Shown one piece after another: positions 5,624-11,481 of a DNA stretch of 11,481 bases. Position 1 is the stretch's first letter. Every line of letters starts with the position of its first letter. Below the pieces are notes generated by a model, which was not told the origin of the DNA, searched no databases, and was given only the letters and a program-made list of their open reading frames with translations. The position numbers and the translations under genes were made by a program. Source of the stretch: Nitrososphaerales archaeon TH5893 (GTDB lineage Archaea > Thermoproteota > Nitrososphaeria > Nitrososphaerales > Nitrososphaeraceae); assembly GCA_014523685.1 (NCBI GenBank), contig JAATVT010000047.1:1-11481 (forward strand), in the 5' to 3' direction.

Positions 5624-7102
5624 TTAGTTCAAAAAAAACCAGTTACTATGTATCGCCGAATCCTTGCTATAGTCTGTCAATCCTTTTTCAAGACCGAATC
5701 TATGCATAGGTTTTGTTAAATGCCTGTGAGCCTTTGGTGTTGGAATATAGAGTCCAGTGGATATTTCTCTTGGAATTTGAATGCTGGCTTTTTGTAATGA
5801 TGATGATTCTTTTAGTTTGCATTTCTTACATTGAAAACCTTTGCCTTTGCCTTCGGATTTCATGCTCTTTGAGCAGGTTCTACATAGAGGATTATGCAGT
5901 TCGAAAACCTTGGCTAGTTCCAATACCGTGAAATATTCAACATTCAAAATCTTTGGATGTTTTGAAGATGCTCTTCTTATTCCACAACCGAGCTCGAGAA
6001 TATCTCCTTCAGCAAGAAGTGAGGCTGTCTTCGCGAGACCTGTTGGCTCATAAACCGCAGCGGGAATTCTAAAGCCTTCTCTATTTTCAATAGAAAAAAG
6101 TGTATGCCCCCCTTGAACTATTTGGGGTCTAGTACTCACCATACATCGGATATGACCAGAGGTGAAGGATTTGGCTTCTGGTAATTTGATTTCATTTCGT
6201 AGGTGCATGTTTGTTCCCTGATTGGAACGGAAAACCATGCAACCTTCTAGTTTCTCCTCAATATTAAGTGATTGTAAGGAAGATACAACGATACGAGCGT
6301 TCTCACCTCTAATCCCGCAGAATACTGGGTCCGGACCGTGTGGGGCAATTAGTACCCGCCGGTTGGTAAAGTCGAAATTGTTAAATGTATATGGATAAGT
6401 ACTTTTGCTACATTCAATTATCCTATCAGAGTCTAAGATTCTTGAGGTTCCAAAGTTTTCAGGTCTTCTATATGCGATAGCTTCGAAGGTATGATCTCCA
6501 TCTAATAAACATCCAATTGCAGCGAGAGAACCGATGATTCCGCGACCGTTTCCTAAGAGAAAATACTCAATATTGTATTTTTCAGCAAGCCTAATCGCAT
6601 CCCGTCTGCTAAGTATATTACACATGGCATTCCTACTAAATTCCGTTATCGTTTCTGGTAGCTGAGGTTCTCTAAAAAATACAACGCCTGGATTTGATCC
6701 CGAACCTACTACCGCTTCACTTTCTACATAATACTTTACAATATCGATAATCCTTTGCTGGTCTTTAATATCTGATTTTAACCTGACACACACAGCAGCG
6801 TTGCCCCTAGTTTTCCATGGGACGTTTGGGTTTAATCGTATCAAAAACGGATAATCTATGAAACACGCATTGGTCTTCCTGAGAATCTGTTCTGTAACCT
6901 TGAATGCGAGGTGGGTAGTACATCTACCTGAACGGTTATCAGTGTCATCAATTCCAATATGTAATGACTCTCCGTCCCGATGATCCGATTGATGGTGTAC
7001 TACTTTTGAAAAATCAGTAGTCTTGTAGGTAGAAATCATTTCCGACCTTAATATCATATTGTTTATCATTAGAAGTGTAATAAATTCCCTTATGCGAAGC
7101 AT
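5624..7102 (-). CDS. tiaS: tRNA(Ile2) 2-agmatinylcytidine synthetase TiaS
   Basis: TiaS attaches agmatine to C34 of tRNA-Ile2(CAU), using ATP, so that it reads AUA codons; it is archaea-specific. The 492-residue product shows the family order: GIDDTD (50-55) with the CTTH that follows, the core RLNPNVPWKTRGNAAV (90-104), GNGRGIIGSLAAIG (184-197), YRRPENFG (211-218), an OB-fold region (about 318-375) with RPQIVQGGH, and a zinc ribbon with Cys407/Cys410 and Cys425/Cys428. Family similarity starts only at about residue 47, so the first 46 residues are probably partly untranslated. Met16 (7057) or Met22 (7039) are reasonable starts, and a TTTATTA element suits Met16. The gene is convergent with the initiator tRNA gene. 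A run of eight T residues (minus strand) lies inside its last codons. Confidence 0.95.
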   Translation of the reverse strand: MLRIREFITLLMINNMILRSEMISTYKTTDFSKVVHHQSDHRDGESLHIGIDDTDNRSGRCTTHLAFKVTEQILRKTNACFIDYPFLIRLNPNVPWKTRGNAAVCVRLKSDIKDQQRIIDIVKYYVESEAVVGSGSNPGVVFFREPQLPETITEFSRNAMCNILSRRDAIRLAEKYNIEYFLLGNGRGIIGSLAAIGCLLDGDHTFEAIAYRRPENFGTSRILDSDRIIECSKSTYPYTFNNFDFTNRRVLIAPHGPDPVFCGIRGENARIVVSSLQSLNIEEKLEGCMVFRSNQGTNMHLRNEIKLPEAKSFTSGHIRCMVSTRPQIVQGGHTLFSIENREGFRIPAAVYEPTGLAKTASLLAEGDILELGCGIRRASSKHPKILNVEYFTVLELAKVFELHNPLCRTCSKSMKSEGKGKGFQCKKCKLKESSSLQKASIQIPREISTGLYIPTPKAHRHLTKPMHRFGLEKGLTDYSKDSAIHSNWFFLN

Positions 7103-7248
7103 TAAGGAGGTACATTTTTCTTTTTTTTACCTTCCCTTTTCCATTGTGTATTATCGAATTTAGAGAACGTATGGAAACAAAATCAATAAACTATATTTCA
7201 CAAAGAACAAGTCACATTAGCCATTAAATAAACTCACAGTGATGAAAA

Positions 7249-7256
7249 TTAAATAT
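7249..7256 (+). promoter_or_regulatory. TATA box of the Rieske ferredoxin gene
   Basis: TTAAATAT is centred about 30 nt before the ATG at 7283, which would leave a leader of only a few nucleotides. Confidence 0.45.
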
Positions 7257-7282
7257 GGCTTCTCTATCTGTATAACTTTGTT

Positions 7283-7591
7283 ATGGCTAAGGTTGTTGTT
7301 GGAAAGACTTCTGAAATTCCGCAGGGCAAAATGAGTCACACAACTGCTGCAGGGAAGGAGATATTAGTTGCTAATGTAGATGGCAGTTACTATGCAATAA
7401 ATGACATATGTAATCATGCGGGAGCAGAACTCCACGAAGGCGAGCTTGCTGGAAATGAAATCACTTGCCCCTGGCATGGTGCTAAATGGGATGCTAGTAC
7501 TGGAAATTTGATTTCGTTCCCACAGAAATTAAAGGGTCTAGAATCATACAAGGTTATAGTAGAGAATGAGACTGTATATGTAGATGTCTAA
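7283..7591 (+). CDS. Small Rieske-type [2Fe-2S] ferredoxin
   Basis: The 102-residue protein carries the complete Rieske cluster-binding pair: Cys43-x-His45 in CNHAGAEL and Cys62-x-x-His65 in CPWHGAKWD, 16 residues apart. Two cysteines and two histidines should hold one [2Fe-2S] cluster. There is no signal peptide, membrane helix or second domain, so it is a soluble cytosolic electron carrier of the NirD/biphenyl-dioxygenase-ferredoxin type, not the subunit of a cytochrome bc complex. It is a single gene with its own TATA box and is oriented away from tiaS, so the context does not identify its redox partner. An oxygenase or reductase encoded elsewhere is the likely acceptor. Confidence 0.93.
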   Translation: MAKVVVGKTSEIPQGKMSHTTAAGKEILVANVDGSYYAINDICNHAGAELHEGELAGNEITCPWHGAKWDASTGNLISFPQKLKGLESYKVIVENETVYVDV

Positions 7592-7743
7592 CATTCAAAA
7601 ATAGGTCGCTGAGCGGCAAATTGTACATAACCCAATAGGATAAGATAGTATGATATTTACATACGAAGTTACTTAATGAATGCTTGGAAAAATTCTATTT
7701 ATCATTCTTATTATATTCTATATAGAAGAATTAACCTTAGTCC

Positions 7744-7751
7744 TAATATAT
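7744..7751 (+). promoter_or_regulatory. TATA box of the candidate structured RNA
   Basis: TAATATAT is centred about 23-26 nt before the first paired bases of the GC-rich element at 7771-7887. A 12-bp palindrome TTCTATATAGAA (7716-7727) lies just upstream. No protein start codon that leads to an ORF follows, so this promoter would serve a non-coding transcript. Confidence 0.4.
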
Positions 7752-7770
7752 GAGGTTCATTAACAGCTAT

Positions 7771-7887
7771 TACCTGTTCTGTACGCTGAACGTTCGGGGA
7801 AAGCCCCGAGTTCGCGGTATTTCACACATAGAAAATGGGGTGTGAGAAAAGGGAACTAGCGAAGACGACTGCAACCCCCATTTTCTA
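7771..7887 (+). ncRNA. Candidate structured non-coding RNA, family unknown
   Basis: This stretch is about 52% G+C, against about 24% in the 70 bp before it and a similar value after it. It has no ORF. Visible pairing comprises TACC (7771-7774) with GGTA (7816-7819); GAAC (7788-7791) with GTTC (7810-7813); and TCGGGG-AAAG-CCCCGA (7794-7809). A second part has TCACAC (7822-7827) with GTGTGA (7840-7845), and a 12-bp stem of 7829-7840 with 7876-7887. These last two overlap, giving either a pseudoknot or two alternative folds. A TATA box lies at a suitable distance on the plus strand. It is not a tRNA, 5S rRNA, or a C/D-box RNA that I can recognise. The minus strand cannot be ruled out. Confidence 0.5.
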
Positions 7888-7966
7888 AAAATTATACATT
7901 AACAACCTTCTCTTATTGATTGATAAAATATGCCGTCAGAGCATGAAAGCTAAATTTGTGCTTTAC

Positions 7967-8329
7967 TTATAATTTCTCCATCACTGATTGCACTTTATCG
8001 TGTAAGGTTTTCGATTTGTCAAACCTCTCGTCGATTCTAATTGTGGAAATTATTCTCTTGATATTACCTTCTGTTCTAAGCGATTGGTGAGCTGCTTCTA
8101 TTGCGTTTAATATTGCTTTGAAATCACTGGTCTCAATCTGGGTACCCATGGGCGTCAGGATAGCATTGACGTTCTTTACTCTACGGATGGAGTCAAAAAC
8201 CTTCGCTATCTGTTTGCTCATTCCTGAAGATTCCAGATCTGAAGAAATATTTGCAATACTAGTTATAGGTATTACACTTATTTCCGCGTGAACGATTGGA
8301 TGAACTTTGGTTACCATATGATGATACAT
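7967..8329 (-). CDS. MTH1187-family thiamine-binding protein
   Basis: The protein has 120 residues and belongs to the MTH1187/YqgV family (COG0011, formerly DUF77). Members form ferredoxin-like oligomers and are annotated as thiamine-binding. Family features are the first strand HAEISVIPI (14-22), TPMGTQIE (59-66), the helix AILNAIEAAHQSL (72-84), and RIISTIRIDERFDK (92-105) followed by KVQSVMEKL at the end. The first 12 residues exceed the usual start; Met5 at 8317 is equally likely. AT-rich elements at about 8331-8353 could be its TATA box, but no spacing clearly decides between the starts. It is divergent from the methyltransferase gene, with 77 bp shared. The protein should be cytosolic; a role as thiamine buffer or sensor is an inference. 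Confidence 0.9.
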   Translation of the reverse strand: MYHHMVTKVHPIVHAEISVIPITSIANISSDLESSGMSKQIAKVFDSIRRVKNVNAILTPMGTQIETSDFKAILNAIEAAHQSLRTEGNIKRIISTIRIDERFDKSKTLHDKVQSVMEKL

Positions 8330-8377
8330 GAATTTAAAACGTTAAAATAATTACCGTATCTTGTCGACTCAGTCCAG

Positions 8378-8383
8378 TATATA
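8378..8383 (+). promoter_or_regulatory. TATA box of the methyltransferase gene
   Basis: TATATA is centred 26 nt before the TTG at 8407. This supports TTG as a genuine leaderless start, since no in-frame ATG lies nearby. Confidence 0.5.
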
Positions 8384-8406
8384 CATAGAAATTACCTATC
8401 ATTGAT

Positions 8407-9189
8407 TTGAACCCTAATCCCTTGAAGATAGAACATTTCCTCTCATCATTACCTCAATCAGTCTTGAAGGGCGATGATGTGTCCTTGCCTGACAATGTAA
8501 TCAGAAAATTATTCAGATTCGCACGACTGCGAAGTACAGATGTCTTCTATCACTTGGGTTGTGGTACCAATAACACCATAAGAATAGCAGCCCAAGAATT
8601 CAAAGTTAAAAAATCAGTTGGTATAGAAATTAGAAAGTCACTAGCCACTAAGGCGCGTAACAATATAGCTGGTATAGCCAATGCCCAAATAACTAATCAA
8701 GATATAAGAAAGGTGCAGATTTCTGATGCTTCAGTATTATTGCTCTGGTTTACAAATCCCAGGATTATTGGCCAAATGATTAAGCGATTTGAAATTGAGT
8801 TATACGATGGCGCACGGGTGATAACGTTATGGTCACCATTAGAATTAATGGTGCCTACTAGAGCTGAATTCCCGTTCTTTGTATGCAAAAAGCCGTTTAA
8901 CTACGCAGAAAACTTACCAGAACAAATTAAAGCAATTTATGGTACTACTTGTATCGATTTTAATGCTTCATGGCTGCTAGCAGATAGATATATTTGCGCA
9001 TTAGAAGTCGTGCCAGGAGAATATCGAAGATTCTTAAACATGTTACATAGCATGATTATTTGGATAAATGCTTGGAATTCAGGAGTAGCATGCGAAAACG
9101 AAATTCCCCCTCCAGTGACCACATACATTGGGATTCTCAAAACGTTTTTTAATATTGATTTGTCGACCCTGGTCGACGCCAGACATTGA
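8407..9189 (+). CDS. Dot1-like class I SAM-dependent methyltransferase with degenerate motif I
   Basis: The 260-residue protein has a Rossmann methyltransferase core at about residues 25-145. Motif I reads FYHLGCGTN (47-55), where the usual form is D-L-G-x-G-x-G, so the aspartate is His49 and the third glycine is Asn55. Glu74 in VGIEI sits where the ribose-binding acid belongs, and NQDI (97-100) matches motif III. The layout (FARL-DVFYHLG-VGIEI-DI-VLLLWF) is closest to archaeal Dot1-like lysine methyltransferases. Residues about 150-260 are Trp/Tyr-rich (IIWINAWNSG, PPPVTTYIG) and I do not recognise them. The start is TTG with a well-placed TATA box. The substrate, protein or other, is unknown, and loss of activity is possible. 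A hairpin plus T-rich tract follows the stop. Confidence 0.75.
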   Translation: MNPNPLKIEHFLSSLPQSVLKGDDVSLPDNVIRKLFRFARLRSTDVFYHLGCGTNNTIRIAAQEFKVKKSVGIEIRKSLATKARNNIAGIANAQITNQDIRKVQISDASVLLLWFTNPRIIGQMIKRFEIELYDGARVITLWSPLELMVPTRAEFPFFVCKKPFNYAENLPEQIKAIYGTTCIDFNASWLLADRYICALEVVPGEYRRFLNMLHSMIIWINAWNSGVACENEIPPPVTTYIGILKTFFNIDLSTLVDARH

Positions 9190-9220
9190 ACCAGTACCAA
9201 ATAAAACTAAGAATCTATCT

Positions 9221-9250
9221 TAATCGATCGCGATTAGTTATTTTATTCTT
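9221..9250 (+). terminator. Hairpin and T-rich tract after the methyltransferase gene
   Basis: TAATCG and CGATTA (9221-9226 and 9231-9236) pair around loop ATCG, and a T-rich stretch (GTTATTTTATTCTT) follows directly. It starts 32 nt after the stop codon, so a termination role fits. Confidence 0.4.
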
Positions 9251-9284
9251 GAATCATCACTAATGCAAAAATTGGAAGCGCTCC

Positions 9285-9316
9285 AAATTGCAGGTTGCTC
9301 GGCAGAAATGCAATTT
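9285..9316. repeat. 8-bp inverted repeat upstream of pckA
   Basis: AAATTGCA (9285-9292) and TGCAATTT (9309-9316) are exact reverse complements 16 nt apart. The near-palindrome TTGGAAGCGCTCCAA (9272-9286) overlaps the left edge. Both lie about 95-140 nt upstream of the pckA start. A regulator-binding site is possible but unproven. Confidence 0.35.
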
Positions 9317-9381
9317 CAAGGTAGAAAATCAGCCTTGCTTGCCTGTTTAGAACAGACTTCTATATAATGTTAGGAAATCAA

Positions 9382-9389
9382 TTAAATAT
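9382..9389 (+). promoter_or_regulatory. TATA box of pckA
   Basis: TTAAATAT is centred 26-27 nt before the ATG at 9412, so the mRNA is probably leaderless. Confidence 0.55.
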
Positions 9390-9411
9390 ACAATTAATTT
9401 CTATTTAGGCA

Positions 9412-11013
9412 ATGAATGACAATCCTAAGGCGATGCCGACAAGATGTTTGTCGCAACTTGAGGAGATGGATATCAGACTTGGCAAGGTAAACAGAAATTT
9501 ATCTGTACCCGAGCTTATAGAGATTGCCATTCAGAGAGGAGAAGGTGCACTTTCTTCTACAGGTGCTCTTTCGGTTAAGACTGGCAAGTTCACTGGGAGG
9601 TCACCAGATGATCGCTACATAGTCGATGATGAGACAACTCACAACAAGATAGATTGGGGAAAAATTAATCGCCAAATTTCTGAGAACAATTTTGAAAAGA
9701 TCTTTGGTAGGATGAAAAAAAATGTACAAGGTAAAGAGTTTTATATTTTTGATGGTTTTGTCGGCGCAGACGCTGACACTAGATTGCCTATTAGAGTGAT
9801 TACTGATAATGCATGGCATAGCCTTTTTGCAAATCAAATTTTTATAAGTCCAACTCAGAAGGAGCTCAAAAATCATGAACCAGAATTTACCCTATTATCC
9901 GTAAACGACTTTAGTGCAATACCTGAAGACGAAGGCACCAGAACGGAGACCTTTATCATTTTGAATTTTACAAAGAAGATAATTCTTATAGGTTCAACTT
10001 CATACGCAGGGGAAATTAAAAAAGCAATGTTCTCCACATTCAACTACCTTTTGCCACAGCGAGGCGTTTTTCCCATGCATTGTGCTGCCAATGTCGGTAA
10101 GGATGGTAATAGCGCGTTATTTTTTGGATTGTCTGGCACTGGAAAAACTACTCTTTCTGCAGACCCTGAACGAAGGCTTCTAGGTGATGATGAACATGGT
10201 TGGAGTGACAATAGCATATTCAATTTCGAAGGGGGCTGTTACGCCAAGTGCATTAATTTGAAAAGGGAAAATGAACCCCAAATCTGGAATGCGATTAGAT
10301 TTGGGACAGTTATGGAAAATGTTGTATTTAAGAATGGAACTCGAGAACCAGACTTTTCTGACGGTACACTTACAGAAAATACTCGTGCCGTATATCCTCT
10401 TGAATTTATTCCAGGTTCACTTGTTCCCAGTATTGCGGGCCATCCAAAGATCATCATTTTCTTAACTGCTGATGCCTTTGGTGTTATGCCACCGATTTCA
10501 CGTTTGAGTAGAGAAGCTGCTATGTATCATTTTGTGTCCGGTTACACAAGTAAGCTGGCTGGAACGGAGAGAGGAATTACGGAACCAAAGGAGACATTTT
10601 CGCAATGCTTTGGCGCTCCCTTTATGCCTCTACACGCTAAAGTGTATGCAGATATGCTTGGTCGAAAAATTGAGCAACATCATACGAAAGTGTACTTGGT
10701 AAACACAGGCTGGTCAGGGGGTCCTTATGGTGTAGGTAAAAGAATAAATCTTAATCAAACAAGGGCAATGGTAAGAGCTGCTTTAACCGGTGGTTTAGAT
10801 AGGGTCGAATTTGTCAATGACGGTATATTTAACCTGGAAATTCCATTGATTTGCCCCGAGGTTCCATCAGATATCCTCGACCCCCGTAGAACGTGGCCAG
10901 ATAAGAAGAAATACGATTCTTCTGCAAAGAAGCTAGCAAGGCTTTTTGGAAAGAACTTTGAAAAATTTGGCAGGATGCCCAGGGAGATTCAAAAAGCGGG
11001 TCCAATAATTTAA
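9412..11013 (+). CDS. pckA: Phosphoenolpyruvate carboxykinase (ATP)
   Basis: PckA converts oxaloacetate and ATP to phosphoenolpyruvate, CO2 and ADP, the entry step of gluconeogenesis. The 533 residues are the normal length of the ATP-dependent family, which is unrelated in sequence to the GTP enzyme. Active-site elements are all present: FTGRSPDDRY (60-69, substrate arginine 63), YAGEIKKAMF (198-207), FPMHCAANVG (220-229, metal ligand His223), P-loop GLSGTGKTT (239-247), kinase-2 LLGDDEHGW (256-264, metal ligands around Asp259/260) and ENTRAVYPLE (322-331, Arg325). The start has a TATA box 26 nt upstream. In an autotroph fixing carbon by the 3-hydroxypropionate/4-hydroxybutyrate cycle, this enzyme would draw C4 acids into sugar synthesis; that context is known for the group, not shown here. 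It is a single-gene unit. Confidence 0.97.
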   Translation: MNDNPKAMPTRCLSQLEEMDIRLGKVNRNLSVPELIEIAIQRGEGALSSTGALSVKTGKFTGRSPDDRYIVDDETTHNKIDWGKINRQISENNFEKIFGRMKKNVQGKEFYIFDGFVGADADTRLPIRVITDNAWHSLFANQIFISPTQKELKNHEPEFTLLSVNDFSAIPEDEGTRTETFIILNFTKKIILIGSTSYAGEIKKAMFSTFNYLLPQRGVFPMHCAANVGKDGNSALFFGLSGTGKTTLSADPERRLLGDDEHGWSDNSIFNFEGGCYAKCINLKRENEPQIWNAIRFGTVMENVVFKNGTREPDFSDGTLTENTRAVYPLEFIPGSLVPSIAGHPKIIIFLTADAFGVMPPISRLSREAAMYHFVSGYTSKLAGTERGITEPKETFSQCFGAPFMPLHAKVYADMLGRKIEQHHTKVYLVNTGWSGGPYGVGKRINLNQTRAMVRAALTGGLDRVEFVNDGIFNLEIPLICPEVPSDILDPRRTWPDKKKYDSSAKKLARLFGKNFEKFGRMPREIQKAGPII

Positions 11014-11159
11014 AGAAGAAAAAGTACCTTACAACGGGATTAATCTAGAAGTTAGAAAAATCGAAAATATAGTCCAGTATTGTGTGCCAAACATGAATTT
11101 GAAAATAAGGAGAGGGAACAAAAGTAGCCCGGAGCAGATTCGAACTGCTGTCTCCAGGT

Positions 11160-11178
11160 TTCTTTTCTTTTTATAGAT
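11160..11178 (-). other. tRNA-Gln intron 3 (19 nt, canonical position 37/38)
   Basis: This is a short A-rich intron. Bulges GG^A and AA^A are 3 nt each; central helix CTCT/AAAG has three of four pairs; the outer helix is the mature anticodon stem. Confidence 0.75.
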
Positions 11179-11194
11179 CCAGAGCCTGAAATCC

Positions 11195-11220
11195 CTAGCC
11201 CAACAAGCATACCTTGGAGA
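11195..11220 (-). other. tRNA-Gln intron 2 (26 nt, end of the D-loop, 21/22)
   Basis: Central helix GGCC (from G18-G19) pairs with GGCT in the intron; bulges are AA^T and AG^G. A small CAAG/CTTG hairpin lies inside the intron. Removal brings GGAT opposite GTCT to form the D-stem. Confidence 0.7.
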
Positions 11221-11232
11221 TTGGCCACTAGA

Positions 11233-11269
11233 TTCGGCACCTTATTCTTAATCTGTAAAGAATAAGATT
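11233..11269 (-). other. tRNA-Gln intron 1 (37 nt, D-stem, position 10/11)
   Basis: Inner hairpin ATCTTATTCTT with AAGAATAAGGT forms 11 pairs (one G-U) around an 8-nt loop. Central helix CGGT, made of tRNA bases 5-8, pairs with GCCG in the intron. Bulges CG^A and AA^T complete a strict BHB. Confidence 0.8.
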
Positions 11270-11306
11270 CGACCGGGCTTCGTAGCATGCATGCATGTCA
11301 TAGAAT

Positions 11307-11312
11307 GTATAC
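11307..11312 (-). promoter_or_regulatory. TATA-like element of tRNA-Gln
   Basis: On the minus strand GTATAC lies about 30 nt upstream of the tRNA 5' end. Between them is a short run of alternating GCAT units (11285-11298). Confidence 0.35.
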
Positions 11313-11481
11313 TCCTTCGATTCAGGCTCTCGTTGGAAGACCAAATCCTATACACTTAGACACACACACCATGCACGGGCTACATTAGAAACTCACAAGG
11401 GACTGTTATTTGATTTTACCGCTTTGTATTAATTTCTCTCATTACTTGACCGTATTCTAAATTTACTCTCTTTCGCATGTA

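Larger units (their letters stand above)
11125..11279 (-). tRNA. tRNA-Gln (anticodon CTG) with three introns
   Basis: Acceptor stem AGCCCGG/CCGGGCT, T-arm AGCAG-TTCGAAT-CTGCT and discriminator A are intact, but the middle cannot be folded as it stands. Removing three segments (11233-11269, 11195-11220 and 11160-11178) gives D-stem GTCT/GGAT (two G-U pairs) around AGTGGCCAA. The anticodon arm becomes TCAGG-CTCTGGA-CCTGG, with anticodon CTG at 11182-11180, followed by variable region AGAC. The mature length is 73 nt. The D-arm reading TCGTCTAGTGG is typical of Gln/Glu tRNAs, and CTG makes it glutamine. Four T residues follow the 3' end. CCA is not encoded. An open frame across this region on the same strand is accidental. 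Confidence 0.85.

Noticed and set aside
5631..5638. Run of eight A (T on the minus strand) as the tiaS terminator
   Set aside because: It lies inside the last codons before the stop codon, so efficient termination there would truncate the mRNA.
7771..7887. Thiamine-pyrophosphate riboswitch, because of the nearby thiamine-binding gene
   Set aside because: The conserved TPP-box sequences are not visible, and the element lies downstream of, not upstream of, that gene.
7829..7887. 12-bp inverted repeat as the ends of a small transposable element
   Set aside because: The spacing is only 35 nt, there is no flanking target duplication, and the rest of the element is also structured.
11052..11288. 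A 78-codon minus-strand open frame
   Set aside because: It runs through the tRNA-Gln gene and its introns; the RNA structure explains the sequence.
11416..11481. Open frame entering from the right edge on the minus strand (21 codons then TAA)
   Set aside because: Too short to support; another frame on the same strand is open for a similar length.

Overview
The window looks like a chromosomal segment of an ammonia-oxidising archaeon of the Nitrososphaeria (Thaumarchaeota), probably a Nitrososphaera/Nitrosocosmicus-type soil lineage. The indications are: archaeal tRNA genes without encoded CCA and broken up by bulge-helix-bulge (BHB) introns; tiaS, an archaea-specific tRNA-modification gene; TATA boxes about 26 nt upstream of start codons, with no Shine-Dalgarno signals (leaderless transcription); small secreted or membrane proteins of a thaumarchaeal style; and an AT-rich background. 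The genus is inferred from style only. I see no transposase, integrase, phage gene or CRISPR array.

Left part (1-3873). A small secreted helical-repeat protein (minus) diverges from a YjbQ/UPF0047-family enzyme (plus). They are followed by a two-helix membrane protein with an N-terminal eight-cysteine zinc module (minus, TTG start) and a 499-residue secreted protein (minus) with one Ig-like region and a long, very acidic tail built from duplicated modules. A 532-bp gene-free stretch holding two perfect palindromes separates that gene from the next.

Middle (3874-7591). A stand-alone ABC-2-type ATPase with no permease beside it is followed by two intron-containing tRNA genes: tRNA-Leu(CAG) with two introns and initiator tRNA-Met(CAT) with two introns. 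tiaS (tRNA-Ile2 agmatidine synthetase) runs towards them from the other strand. A small Rieske ferredoxin comes next.

Right part (7592-11481). A GC-rich island of about 117 nt in very AT-rich flanks has its own TATA box and can form nested stems plus a pseudoknot or switch. It is the best candidate for an undescribed RNA gene. Beyond it, a MTH1187-type thiamine-binding protein (minus) diverges from a Dot1-like methyltransferase with a degenerate SAM motif (plus, TTG start). Then come pckA (ATP-dependent PEP carboxykinase) and, on the minus strand, a tRNA-Gln(CTG) gene interrupted by three introns.

The genes do not form one pathway; most are single transcription units with their own TATA box. 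Themes that recur are tRNA maturation (seven introns in three tRNA genes, plus tiaS), cell-surface proteins, two families tied to thiamine, and central carbon metabolism. The strongest observations are the tRNA introns, which lie in the D-arm, T-stem and anticodon stem as well as the usual 37/38 site, and the structured RNA candidate at 7771-7887.
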